From the NCBI GenBank assembly GCA_013368315.1, contig JAACJM010000110.1, forward strand, positions 218,191 through 282,190: a stretch of 64,000 nt of DNA, in the 5' to 3' direction. Of the stretch, positions 20,827 through 31,215 are shown piece by piece. Numbering within the stretch: the stretch's first letter is position 1; each line of letters opens with the position of its first letter. The translations under genes were made by a program, and so were the position numbers. Below the pieces are notes generated by a model. That model was not told where the DNA came from. It searched no databases and saw nothing but the letters and a program-made list of their open reading frames with translations. The stretch is from Tetrapyrgos nigripes (Eukaryota; Basidiomycota; Agaricomycetes; Agaricales; Campanellaceae).

Positions 20827-22693
20827 AACCTATTCTTCTCAGCTTGGAGTTCTATTTCAATTGTCTCTGCATCATAAAGCTTCATTAATAAGGTTCTACA
20901 TGTTTCCCCTAAATCACCATATCTAACTAACAGAGTCAAAATTTGGAAAAAAATTGAGCATTCTATCCCTGTAATTCTAAAAGAATTATGTACATGACTC
21001 AGCAGAGGTGCAACAAAGAATGTAGTGTGAATAATATGTATCTCATCAATGAATGTGCCATTCAATGTGAAAGTGTAATGAAGTTGGTAACACAAGGGGT
21101 AAACACAGCCACACTCAAAATAGAAAGTCAAGCTACCCTCAAGCTACTCAAGCCATGGTGGCTTGACTGTGAGCTTGAAAAACTGGTGGCCCCCATGATA
21201 TTGCTCTTGGACTCTCAACTGACAGTTTTGCATCCCACAAACAATGAAAAAAGACAGCCTGGCCATTAATCCTCTTCAACTATAATCTTCATCCCAAAAA
21301 CATCCTCTCTCTTGGTGTAATTCCAGGCCCCAAGAAGCCTCACAACATCGATTCTTTCTTATGGCCCCTTCTAGAGGAGTTGTCTCTCCTGGCACATGGT
21401 GTGTGCTCTTATGATGTGGTTAACAATGTCATTTTTGCATTCCAGGCATACCTGATTGCAGTGGTATCAATGTTGATGTATATGAAGGGTCACAACGCAA
21501 AATCTCCATGTCGCATGTGCACCGCACCATTGTCAGAGTCATTGGCCCTATGTCCCTCTCAACTGGACATGGATTGACAAAGATAATGGGATTAGAGCAT
21601 ATGATCCCAAAAACCTTCCTATGCATACCCATGATGACCTTCTTGCCTGGGCTGCTGAAATACAGGCAGCTCCTACCAATGCGCAGGCAGAACACCTTGC
21701 TCAGCAATATGGCATCAAGGAAATCCCAGCATTATCTTTTCTTGACTCCCTCATTTTTCCAATGTCCTTCTCTTATGACTTTATGCACCTTATATGGGAG
21801 AACCTCATCAAAAACCTCATTCTCCACTGGACTGGCCAGTTTAAAGGTCTTGACAATGGGTTCGAGAACTACACCATAGAGAAGGCTGTTTGGGAGGCTA
21901 TTGGTGCAGAAACAGCGGCATCTATGTTTGGTACATGGGTACCTGATGTCAAAAATGACAAGACCACCATCAATGCAGAGATGTGGTCCTTCTGGACAAT
22001 GTATCTTGGGCCAGTTCTTCTGCAGAAACATCTCAGCAAGAAGTTTTATGACCATTTCATACTTCTCATCAAACTCTTGATCAAATGCCTTCAATTTGAC
22101 ATCACGATCGGGAAAGTCAATGAGATTTGAGAGGGGTTTGTGGAATGGGTGCAGAAATATGAGAAGTGAGTGACATCATATTTGTATCATGTCTGTGTTG
22201 GCTAAAGTGGATAACTGCCCAGATATTATTATCAATACTCACCAGAGCATGTATCAGCTTGTCCACTCACAATACATGTGCTTCTTCATATTGCAGATAG
22301 CATTGAGACTATGGGACCTGTGTGGTGCTACTGGGCCTTTCCTATGGAATGTTATTGTGGTTCCCTTTAACCAGCTATCTGAACCCAGTGTTTTCCATAC
22401 CATTCACTGGATCGTTACATGTTGGAGATCAAACTTCACTACAATGTCATTGAGGAGCTGAAGCTAGGGCAATCCAAAGCCAATCCACCACAAGGCTCAT
22501 CAGAGCTTTGCTCGAGTATCACAAACTTTATCACAGCTCCCGATTACCTTCTCTGTCCTCCCAAGGCACAGTCCCCTGAAGGACATCTGTCTGCAGGTTT
22601 AATTACTAGTATCTGCACAGCACTTGTCACTCAATTCAACACTGAACACATACCAGGCCAGAAGAAGAAGAGAATACCAATTGGAGTGGTCTG

Positions 22694-24700
22694 ACAGCAC
22701 TTCAAGTCAGCCAAGGTTGAAATCTGGGGATGTGCATGCCAAGTCAACTCTGAGGAAGGCAAAACTATTCATGCTTCATGTGTAGGTGGCACAGCTCAAG
22801 AAGATTCAAGAGATGCTACATTTATATGTGTAAGTAAGAGTGTCATTCTTAAAACTTGTCAGGTTCTTCTCAGCTGATGTTATCTTTCCAGTATCAGACA
22901 TATGTTGATTTACATGCTCAGATGTCCAACCGTTGACAAAAACTTGTTCTCCAGGACTTTTACAGTCAGCTAGAATGGATCATCGTTATTTGTTTCACTG
23001 AACAGGTAGCCTGTCAAGTGCTTGAGCTGACTTCTGGAGAAGATATCTGCCTCACAGCTATCCATACCTGCAAATTAGACAAGAAGCAACCTCTTAGTGA
23101 TACTGATATGGACATGCACTTCTATTCTGGGTTTGGTGCATTGGATGTTATTGGTATTGAGAGTGTCCAATCTCTTATGGGTAGTGTCAGGGATAAGAAT
23201 AAGGCAGGTTGGGTGTTGTTGGAAGGACTCTATATTACGAGGCCTTTAGCCGAGTTAACTTATGTCGTCCTCGCAACTTTTCCACGCCTGCAATTTCTAT
23301 TGGCCAGTCTCTATGATGCTGACAACCGAACAAGGATGCTGTCAGCTTTTTGATCTGACCCTTGAAGCTGTCGTCAACCATCCCCGACTCCAGACCAAAG
23401 GGACAGGAGGAGGGACGTGTCCCACCGATCAATCAACAAATTCGGGTTCTGAAATTTTAAACGGCGATTTCTGCAATGAGGTCATTGCCTTCTTCATGTC
23501 TTCGTCTCGCTGCCAATGCTTGCCCATTGTTTTTTTGTTCCAGCATTGTCTGAGCCTTAACAATGTTTACCTGCTATAGATCTTCTCCATCTTCATCAGT
23601 GTGCTGACCGTAATTTGACTTTAATGCACCCAAAAAGCAATCAGAAGTGTTGGGAGCTCACTTCATCGCCAATTTCCTCACTGAAAAGCTCGCTCTTGCT
23701 GAGAACTCGTCTACAGTTACTTCCTCTGTGCATGAGTATCAATTCAAGTATCAAATAATGGACTGTGAACTTGGTGAGAGCTTCTGTCATGTTCTCGGCG
23801 AAAAGTATTATATTTGATGGCTTCCCTCGGTTGCTGTCAATCGCTCAAAGGCTTCAAACATTGGCTAAGGACGCCTGCCACTGTGGATCTCATAGTCCGT
23901 TGTTTTAATTCTCAATCATCTCAATTCTTAGCTGAAGTTGTAATTTCTATTCCAGTGTCTGCCATAACGAAAAGGGAATTGACAGTTTGTACTAGGCTTC
24001 CAAGGAAGTTCTACCTCATTATCTGTTGTCTTTTCTCATTTTTTATTGCTCGATTGAGAATGTTATCCGCTCGGACATGCCGCTAGCGCTTCGAATTGGC
24101 TATCTATGAGCCTGAGTCACAGTTTTGGATCCAACGAGGTTCTCGCTCAACTGTTCTTATTCTGTAGGCCCGAAAGCTGTGTTTCTATGTTTGAAGGTGA
24201 AGATCACGTAACCGTGGTTGAAGAAACTATGGCCGGTGTATTTGGCACTGTTGTTGATGTCATTTTTTCCCATCCAGAAGTTCATTCCAACTCTGGATGT
24301 AAACAAGAAACCTCACAAAACCTAATTCTTGATGTGATTGATTTGTATTGACCACAGTTTTTGGAGGAAAGAGATTGGTGAACCTGCAACTTGCACTGGC
24401 AGGAAGGCTGCTTGCATGAGTGGAAATGTTTTCAGAGCTACGCTGGACCCGAACCTCAACTCAACTGCTGCTGAGTTTGGAGTCGGGGACCACTAAGAAT
24501 GAACAAACAATAACATAGCCCAAGCTGCGTTGGATTTTCAAAAGTCCTTTCACCTTCACCCTACGATATGCTACTACAGGCCTCGTAACTTGCCATGCGA
24601 AGCAGTGGCATCTTTCCCCAGTATAGATTCAGATGAATGAATGACAATTCTTTTACTACTAAAAATCATCCTACCAAAGGCTAATTTCTTGGTTCATTAC
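22694..24700. other. 3' part of the CACTA element
   Basis: Traces of the transposase C-terminus may persist to about 23000 (out of frame). Beyond that, frames such as 23018-23353 show no motif that I recognise. Internal 3' sequence of the element. Confidence 0.35.
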
Positions 24701-24956
24701 TTTTTCGTTGTGTAGACTATTTACTTGTGTACTTTTCAGCCTATGCTTGTATATTTGGTTGGTTACTTTCTAGTCTATGACATAGCATGTCTTTAATCAT
24801 AGACTGATCTGGCCTATCATTCTACGATAGACTAGATTTCAACCTATACTACCCCCACAGTGTACAAGTACATATGCTACACACTATCTTGCAGTCTCAC
24901 TCTATGTCATGAATCTCTTCATGCCTTCATCTCCAAACCCTGTTTTCCTTCATTCT

Positions 24957-25250
24957 TTTGCTTTTAGTCTTCTTTCCAGTACTTTGGCTTGTCCAGATCT
25001 TGTTCCCCTTTGTTTTCCCTCTTCTTTGCTTTGCTTCCATCATTCCTTTTGCTTCTAGTCTTCTTTCCAGTACTTTGGCTTATCCAGATCTTGTTTTTCT
25101 TTGTTTTCATTCTTCTTTGCTTTGCTTCCTTTGTTCCTGTCACTTCTATAGTTCTTCCAGGTGTTTCTCCATGGTTCTTCCTTTCTCCATAGTTCTTCCT
25201 TGTTTCTCCATAGTTCTACCTTGTTTCTCCTTTATTTCTCCATAGTTCTT
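24957..25250. repeat. Pyrimidine-rich tandem repeats
   Basis: A 91-base unit containing CTTCTTTCCAGTACTTTGGC occurs twice (about 24957-25046 and 25047-25137), followed by several copies of a roughly 20-base word TTTCTCCATAGTTCTTCC (25170-25250). It lies in the outer CACTA element. Confidence 0.75.
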
Positions 25251-26258
25251 CCTTTCCATGAGTACCTATTGATCTAGGCTTCATCTCTTCATTCCTTTGA
25301 TCATATATACTTCAGAGCTTTGTAGATAGGTCTCTAGTCTGTCCACTTGTATCCCCTAGATCCATACTGCTCAGCTTGGCTCAGTACTATGTTGACATAG
25401 GCCTACCTTTGGCTTACTCACTATCTATCTATTCTACTTGTCTTGTCATCATCTATTGCCTCTGTGTAGTGGCCTGAGAGGTTACCAGTACCCAGCCTGA
25501 CCTGTTCTTGACACTCTATGTTCTGCTAGGCCCATGAATACAACCTTCAGGCATCAAAACATCGTTTTGTCAGTACTTGAAGGGAAAGACAAGGATAGAA
25601 ATCCACTGCCAACTAGTATCCTGCAAACTCGGCCTGAAACACAACACACCATCAAAAACACATTGACCTTAATACCTGTTTACTCAGTTTAACTTGAGAG
25701 CTGTGCAGATGGTCCATGCAGGATGTTGAGGATTGAGGGTCCTGGAGGATAAATGATGACTTGCAGGCAAATTCAAAAGGAGAGGAGTGCTTGAGTCTAG
25801 AAGATTCTGGACACTTGAGGTCTTGAGGCAGAAGACTTGAGGATAAATTGATGACAAGACAGCTTTGCAGACGCTGCTAGACATTGAGACTTGGGGGAAA
25901 ACACTTGATGATGATGTGGCATGAAGAAAGTTGTTGTGGCTGTGGTGAGGCTTGGTCAGCTGTACAGTTTTGCAGTGGAGTTTGAAAATAACTTCGAAGC
26001 TTTTTTGCATTGCAAGTCATCTCAATCACTCTTCAACATCGACTTTGAGCATCAATATGGTACCTAGCTGCCACCAGCTAGGCTAGCCTCTAAAATACAG
26101 TACTCAAGAGGGTTGTGAAAAAGAAATAGTTTTTTGTATGGTAGCATAATACTTAGTCTACTATAGGTTGATTTTGTAGAATAAAAAGTAACCTGCAGCA
26201 TAGCTTGTCTTAAATCATAGACTGATCAGTCATATCAGGCTATGCTGCCCCCACAGTG
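25251..26258. other. Right body of the outer CACTA element
   Basis: No gene recognised. Close to the end, CATAGCTTGTCTTAAATCATAGACTGATC (26203-26231) is shared in diverged form with the right end of the inner element (24783-24811). Confidence 0.45.
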
Positions 26259-26337
26259 AAACCCTACCAAACTCCCAAAAGTCCTTGTAGTACAAGTGGA
26301 CTGAGAACACTTGCACTTTACAATTGTATAAAAGTCT

Positions 26338-27198
26338 TTAAGTTTGTGTTTGTTCTACACTTACACAAAGGACACCTATTAGTGTGTCAGGGTGGTGCTC
26401 TCCAAGCACTTCCTTCCTGAGCCCAACCACCTGCTCCCCCAGCTGCTCAGCTGCCTCCCACTTTCCACAGCTCTCGTAAGTCAAGGCAAGGTTGTTCATG
26501 GAAATCAATGTGTCAGGGTGGCACTCTCCAAGGACTTCCTGCTCCCCCCACTTTCCATGCCTCTTGTAAATCCAGGCAAGGTTGTTCATGGAAGTCAATG
26601 TGTCAGGGTGGCACTTCCTGAGGACTTCCTTACTGAGCCCAACTACCTGCTCCCCCACTTTCCACAGCTCTCATAAGTCATGGCAAGGTTGTTCATGGAA
26701 GTCAGTGTGCTGGGGTAGCACTCTCCAAGCACTTCCTTGCTGAGCCCAAACTCCTGCTCTCCCAGCTGCTCCACTGCCTCCCACTTTCCACACCTCTTGT
26801 AAATTCAGGCAAGGTTGTTCATGGAAGTCAATGTGCTAGGGTGGCACTCTCTAAGCACTTCCTTGCTGAACCCAAACTCCTGCTCTCCCAGCTGCTCAGC
26901 TGCCAGTAAATCATGGCAAGGTTGCTCATGGAAGTCAATGTGCTGGGGTGGCGCTCTCCAAGTACTTCCTTGCTGAGCCCAACCACCTACTCCCCCAGCT
27001 GCTCAGCTGCCTCTCACTTTCCACGCCTCTTGTAAGTCAAGGCAAGGTTGTTCATGGAAGTCAGGGTGGTGCTCTCTGAGCACTTCTTTCCTGAGCCCAA
27101 CCACCTGCTCCCCCAGCTGCTCAGCTGCCTCCCACTTTCCATGGCTCTTGTAAGTCAAGGCAAGGTTGCTCATGGAAATCAATGTGTGGGGGTGGTGC
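26338..27198 (-). pseudogene. Kinesin-light-chain-type TPR array, broken
   Basis: Seven TPR copies sit on the minus strand; the text GGCAAGGTTGTTCATGGAA recurs near 26484, 26576, 26681, 26810, 26909, 27041 and 27161. Translated pieces read HPDTLTSMNNLAWIYKRHGKWGEQ and EQVVGLRKEVLGE, the 42-residue repeat typical of fungal NLR-like (NB-ARC/NACHT-TPR) proteins. Spacing of 92-132 instead of 126 bases shows that units have lost pieces and changed frame. No nucleotide-binding domain is present, and the 5' side is cut by a copia LTR at 27199. Confidence 0.75.
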
Positions 27199-27411
27199 TG
27201 TTGAGAAAGTCGATGACAAGGGCAGGAGCATGATGGTGAGAGTGTGACGGCAAAGAGAGAAGCAGCAACAAAATATACAATTGTCCTATGTGGTGTACAG
27301 TGAGGCAATTAGATGAGGAATACAATGTAAAAGGAAAGTAAAGTCTGTGTACTATATTGTTTTACAGAAAAGTCTGAAACAGGCAGTCTCCAGCAGATTG
27401 CAATTCTAACA
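27199..27411 (-). repeat. 3' LTR of a copia-type element
   Basis: 213 bases. In minus sense it begins TGTTAGAATTGC and ends TTCTCAACA. Next to it (27412-27422) lies a polypurine tract on the minus strand (GAGGGGGTG). It cuts into the TPR array. Confidence 0.65.
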
Positions 27412-27477
27412 CACCCCCTCAACCTGCAAAGAGTGTATAGTAGCAGATGCGAGCATAGAAAAAGAAATACTACCCCC

Positions 27478-28042
27478 TCAATCTACAAAGCAACTCCCCC
27501 ATCCCACTCATCTTCAAATACTGCCTTTGCTGTGGTTTTGTCATATGCTCCAGAAATCAGTTCACTAGGACACTGAGATTGGAAGTGTCCAATTCCACCA
27601 CAAAGGTTGCAGATGAGGTATGGATGCAAGAAGTGAGCTAGAGGGTCTGCAGTTGGGATACAAGGCAAATTGCCTGGGCCAGCCCTCATGCTATGTTTGA
27701 CTGCAGCCAATGCTTCTTTTGCAGGGTCAGTAGTGAAAGGGGAGTGATCATCATCAGGGTTCTGATGTGAGTACTCTCAGAGGATCTGTCGTTCAATGTA
27801 AACAAAATCATCACCTGGCTCTTGAATGAGTTCCACTCAGTTTTGTTACTGATGATATTCCAAACTCCCTTCTTCTTTGCTTTCACCTCCAATAAAAACT
27901 TCCAATTCTCCAACTCCTTTGGCCCCTTCAAAACCACAAGGTTGTCGTACTCCTTTGTCATGGTGGAAAGTGTAGAGAGAGAAAAAGTGATGAAAAAGAT
28001 GAGAAAAAAAATGTGAGCAACAGGCTCAGGGATGATAGCCAA
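27478..28042 (-). pseudogene. Copia-type gag fragment with CCHC zinc knuckle
   Basis: Minus-strand piece 28042-27686 includes TKEYDNLVVLKG and NWKFLLEVKAKKKGVWNII, which resembles the N-terminus of copia gag. The piece 27710-27483, in another frame, carries a perfect retroviral-type knuckle CNLCGGIGHFQSQC (C-x2-C-x4-H-x4-C). Protease, integrase and reverse transcriptase are missing, so this is an internally deleted remnant next to the LTR at 27199. Confidence 0.65.
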
Positions 28043-28241
28043 TTGGTATGATTGTTGGTGGAAACAGGGTAGGTGTTAGTTCATTGTGCCTTGAGATACA
28101 GTTATGGGTGCAGGAGCAAGAGTGATGAGTACAGTCCAGTGATAGCCAAGTGTGGCCTGGTGATGTTTCAAGTTGCCAAGTACAGTCTGGTGATGTACAG
28201 AATAGGTAACAAATGAGCTTTGACAGGCTGATCTGATTGTG

Positions 28242-28280
28242 TTGAGAAATTTGATGACAAGGGCAGGAGCATGATGGCAA
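28242..28280 (-). repeat. 5' LTR remnant of the copia fragment, first part
   Basis: TGTTGAGAAATTTGATGACA and the following bases to 28280 match the start of the LTR at 27199-27237. The match stops at an inserted element and seems to resume near 30397. Confidence 0.55.
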
Positions 28281-30389
28281 CATCAGCAAAACTACAAGTG
28301 GACTTTTCTGGTCTTCTGAGAGATTTTCATCGCTTTTTGTACCTTTTTCAGGAGAGGACTTTTTCTGGACATTTTTTGGAGCACTTTTTTGGGCTTTTAC
28401 TTACCGAAGTACTTTTTTGACTTGACTTTTACTTTATGAAAGACTTTTTTATGGCCATTTCCTTACTGAGGACCTTTTAGACATGCTAAGTCTCTGCAGG
28501 TTTAGTGTAGAGTACGTACATGCATATCCAATAAAGAATTACTACTAGTAGAAATGAAGGGCAGATAAGTAAGGAACGTGTGGATGAATCTCTACACAAA
28601 GGGAGACTTGAAGAACAAGCAGTAAGGGGATGGATGAATAGCCCACATATTTGAGCAGAACAGTGCAAGGGGAAGGATAGTGTAACTTGAAAAAAGGGCA
28701 AGAGAGAGAAACAACAAGGTAAGTAGGGAAATGAGGCATTGGCAATACGTGTTACCAGTATTGTAAATTACATTTTGCAGGGCTGAGTAAGTACATTTGA
28801 GAACACAAGGCTGGTCATAGAGGTGGGATTGGAAAGGAAGTGGGGGAGGGCTTGAAGGACAATGACAGCATGGGGGATGGTGATGACAGTAACAACGAAC
28901 TCTGGGGAAAATCTTGTGCAGCCACCCTAGGGAAGTTTGAAACTCCACCAGCCACCATAGTTGTGACTTGTTGCGATCACATGCTGTTCATTTTCTTCCT
29001 TCGCAACCACTTCCTTTGTCTCTTGAAATTCTTCTTACTGTCTCACTAATGTTTCTGTTTGCTTCTGCCAGCCCCTCAAGTCATTCAATGTCTAAGGTAT
29101 GTCTATCTCCATCTTCTGGGCTACTGACTAGCACTGACAGCTCACATTTTAGGCCTTGGTTATGGGAGTATCAGGGAAGGTTTTGGAGTAGCACTCGCAA
29201 TTTGAAGGAGTAGTCATGAGCTGGTCATTGCTTCAGGACTCCAAGTGCGTTCAAAGTGCGTTTCTTACATTCTCTTTGAAACTCAGCTTGATCTAACTAC
29301 ACTGCACAGAATATTTGTCACCTGGGTGGTATCTATTGAAGACATTCTTTCTCCCCTTGTACATGCACACCTTAAGTGCTAGCTCGATGCTGATTCTCTT
29401 TCTACAGACATGTGCACGCACTAGGCTGATTACATCATCTTCAAGAGCAGAAAGGTGTAGAATTTGTATGTATCCTACTAGTATAATCCTTTCTGTGTGT
29501 ATGTACCTACATATGTACCACAAAATACATGTGCTTTCAGGCTACTTTTATTGGGTTTTTTGAGGTATGAGAAATGAGTTTTCACTGTCTTACTGACATC
29601 TTTCAGTGTCTTTTTTGTACTTTTTTGTGTACTCTTTGCAGACTTTTCTGAAGTCAGTTTGACTGCTATATGAAAGGGATGTGGGCCAACACTGCATGTG
29701 GCAAGTACGAGGCCACAGGTTTTCTCTTTACTGGAGTGGGAAGAAGCCAGATGACACACCGAAAATACAAAAATATCCACTCAGCAGAAAGGTGTACAGA
29801 AACACACTTTTTTACAGATATATCTTATATCAGTAGTAGCAATGTGATCTATCCATCAAGCAGATATTTTTGTCTTTTCGGCGTGTGAGGTGCAGAGGCC
29901 CAAAACTGGACAATAAGCAAACATGTGAACTGTTGAGGAAAAGAGAGGGAAAAAGAAAAGAAAGCAAGTGATGAAGAAGAAGACGAGAGAGAGAGAGAGA
30001 GAAAGATAATGAAAAATGAAAGAGAGCAAAAGAGAAAGGAAAGCAATAAAAAAAGAACAAGACAATGAAAAAAGACAATGAAATGAAAGATTAAGATTGG
30101 AAACTTTTGTTACCGGTCACAAAGATATTGAGACAATGTCATTGTTTGGTCATGTTAAGAAATGCAAGGACTCAGAGGAAACCGGAAACAACAGCACAGG
30201 AGGAGACAGGATGAATATGCACTGCCACATGTGGAAACGGAGTGTAAAGAACTCAGCCTCATTTCATTTGGCCTCATAAAGTGACTGGACCTACATTTTG
30301 AAAGTGATTGGGGTGGTTGCAAAAGTATGTAAAAAGTCATAAAAAGTCAGAAAAAAGTTCTAAAAAGTTGACTTGTATTTTTACTGATG
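28281..30389. mobile_element. 2.1 kb element with CATCAG ends inside the copia LTR
   Basis: The left end CATCAGCAAAACTACAAGTG and the inverse of the right end (30389), CATCAGTAAAAATACAAGTC, agree at 16 of 20. Subterminal regions are crowded with GACTTTTT/AAAAAGTC words. No gene recognised inside; the reading frames are low-complexity shadows. Flanks are AA and GA, with a longer imperfect repeat (GAGCATGATGGCAA / GAGCACGATGGCAA), so the duplication is unclear. Confidence 0.6.
29925..30090. repeat. Purine-rich low-complexity tract
   Basis: GA/GAAA-rich run with a (GA)n core at 29986-30005. It accounts for the serine/phenylalanine-rich minus-strand frames there. Confidence 0.8.
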
Positions 30390-30396
30390 GAGAGCA

Positions 30397-30436
30397 CGAT
30401 GGCAAAGAGAGAAGCAGCAACAAAATATACAATCAA
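30397..30436 (-). repeat. 5' LTR remnant of the copia fragment, second part
   Basis: CGATGGCAAAGAGAGAAGCA and the bases to ACAAAATATACAAT match 27237-27277 of the 3' LTR. The match then ends, so this LTR is truncated. Confidence 0.5.
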
Positions 30437-31157
30437 CCAGCTACTGCCTCCTCTGAGTGAGTGAATAAAAAGTGTATTGAAAGTGGAAAACTTGCATGGA
30501 TGGAGTCGTGATAAAGATTTAAAGCCGTTTGAATAAGAAAACTGGATACGAGAGGCACAAGAGCTGCAGAAATAACAACTAGTAGTTGTTCGAAGAAAGA
30601 AGGAAGTGTAAAAGGAAATGTTTGGCAGCAGCTTTCAAGACAAACACCCAGGCAAAAGTTGCGTTGGTGCGGTGCTCAATCCATTCCACTCATCGACACC
30701 GCGTTAGGCTGATAGAGTCTCTGAGCTTTAATCTCTTCGCCAGTACACCGAGGGTTAATAGACTTGCCAGCTCGCTCTGTCAATTGCAAGGTCCAGGAAC
30801 ACTGGGATACTCAGTCGCGAGTCACAACTCGCCGCCAGTGGCTACTAGGGAATCAAATGTTATAGATAAGCTAGGGTGTGTTGCTCTTTAACTCAGGAAT
30901 AGCTGGCAAACTAATGTCGGTGTACCGTAGCATCACGCAGGTACTTCTGGCTGTGCCCTGTCATAAGATGTGTAGCTAGCCGGGTAGCAATTTTGGACAA
31001 CACAACTCGTCGACATGTCTACTTTGAGCCAGCCTCTTCCAAGCCTCTTACTCATATACTCGTGCTATTACCAATCATCCATTTCCTGCTTTTGAACGGT
31101 GAACCCTAGCAAGCATTCCTCGACTCCCAAGGCATATGTTTCTATCAATGATGTGCA
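30437..31157. other. Intergenic spacer upstream of the oxidoreductase
   Basis: GC rises here compared with the transposon-rich left part. No gene or RNA recognised; the frame at 30586-30891 has no motif. Confidence 0.4.
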
Positions 31158-31163
31158 TATAAA
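31158..31163 (+). promoter_or_regulatory. TATA box of the oxidoreductase gene
   Basis: TATAAA 53 bases before the ATG at 31216, a common distance in these fungi. Confidence 0.5.
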
Positions 31164-31215
31164 GTGCCGCCATCTTGACGACATCATCCCAACCTCTTGT
31201 CAGCTCATCTCCAGC

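Larger units (their letters stand above)
18944..21182 (+). mobile_element. 2.2 kb TIR element inside the CACTA transposase
   Basis: The ends TTTTTCAAGCTCACACTCAA (18944) and the inverse of the right end (21182) agree at 23 of 24 positions. CTGG stands on both sides (18940-18943, 21183-21186). Both ends carry arrays of CTCAAGC-type words, and the right part holds a satellite of CTCAAGATACC. It codes for a zinc-finger protein fragment but no transposase. A 4-base duplication is unusual; candidates are Ginger, Sola or Academ-type elements, or a MULE with eroded flanks. Class left open. Confidence 0.75.
18115..22693 (+). pseudogene. CACTA transposase (TNP2-like), split and broken
   Basis: Left half 18115-18943: an acidic N-terminus (KELDDEDESSEGNEEDFDW), an intron with GTACATC...TTTGCAG ends near 18417-18470, an in-frame TGA, then the family's cysteine signature (FDSCPNPYCAYTG, CPYC, followed by YIPLIPRLQAF). 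Right half from 21187: GGPHDIALGLSTDSF, LILFNYNL, SLGVIPGPKKP, a link to SMLMYMKGHN and SPCRMC, then HWTGQFKGLDNG, EMWSFWTMYLGP, GPVWCYWAFPME and LDRYMLEIKLHYNV. These blocks follow the order of CACTA/TNP2 transposases, including the Asp of LGLSTD. Several stops and frame changes plus a 2.2 kb insertion make it inactive. Confidence 0.85.
16757..24862 (+). mobile_element. Inner CACTA (En/Spm-type) transposon, 8.1 kb
   Basis: The ends CACTGTGCCAGTAGTATAG (16757) and, inverted, CACTGTGGGGGTAGTATAG (24862) agree at 16 of 19. TAC flanks both (16754-16756, 24863-24865). Inside lie a CACTA-type transposase pseudogene on the plus strand and a divergent minus-strand gene remnant on its left, the two-gene layout known from CACTA elements. 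It inserted about 300 bases from the left end of a related CACTA element. Confidence 0.85.
16449..26258. mobile_element. Outer CACTA element, non-autonomous, interrupted
   Basis: The left end CACTGTGCTGGTAGGATAG (16449) and the inverse of the right end, CACTGTGGGGGCAGCATAG (26258), agree at 15 of 19 positions. AAA flanks both (16446-16448, 26259-26261). Its own sequence is only 16449-16756 and 24866-26258, about 1.7 kb without a transposase; the rest is the inner element. AAA is a weak duplication by itself, but the alternative pairings of the four ends give mismatched flanks. Confidence 0.65.

Noticed and set aside
24958..25245. Hydrophobic plus-strand frame resembling a membrane protein
   Set aside because: It translates a pyrimidine-rich tandem repeat; Phe/Leu/Ser content follows from composition.
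29830..30078. Overlapping Ser/Phe-rich minus-strand frames
   Set aside because: Products of a GA-rich tract.
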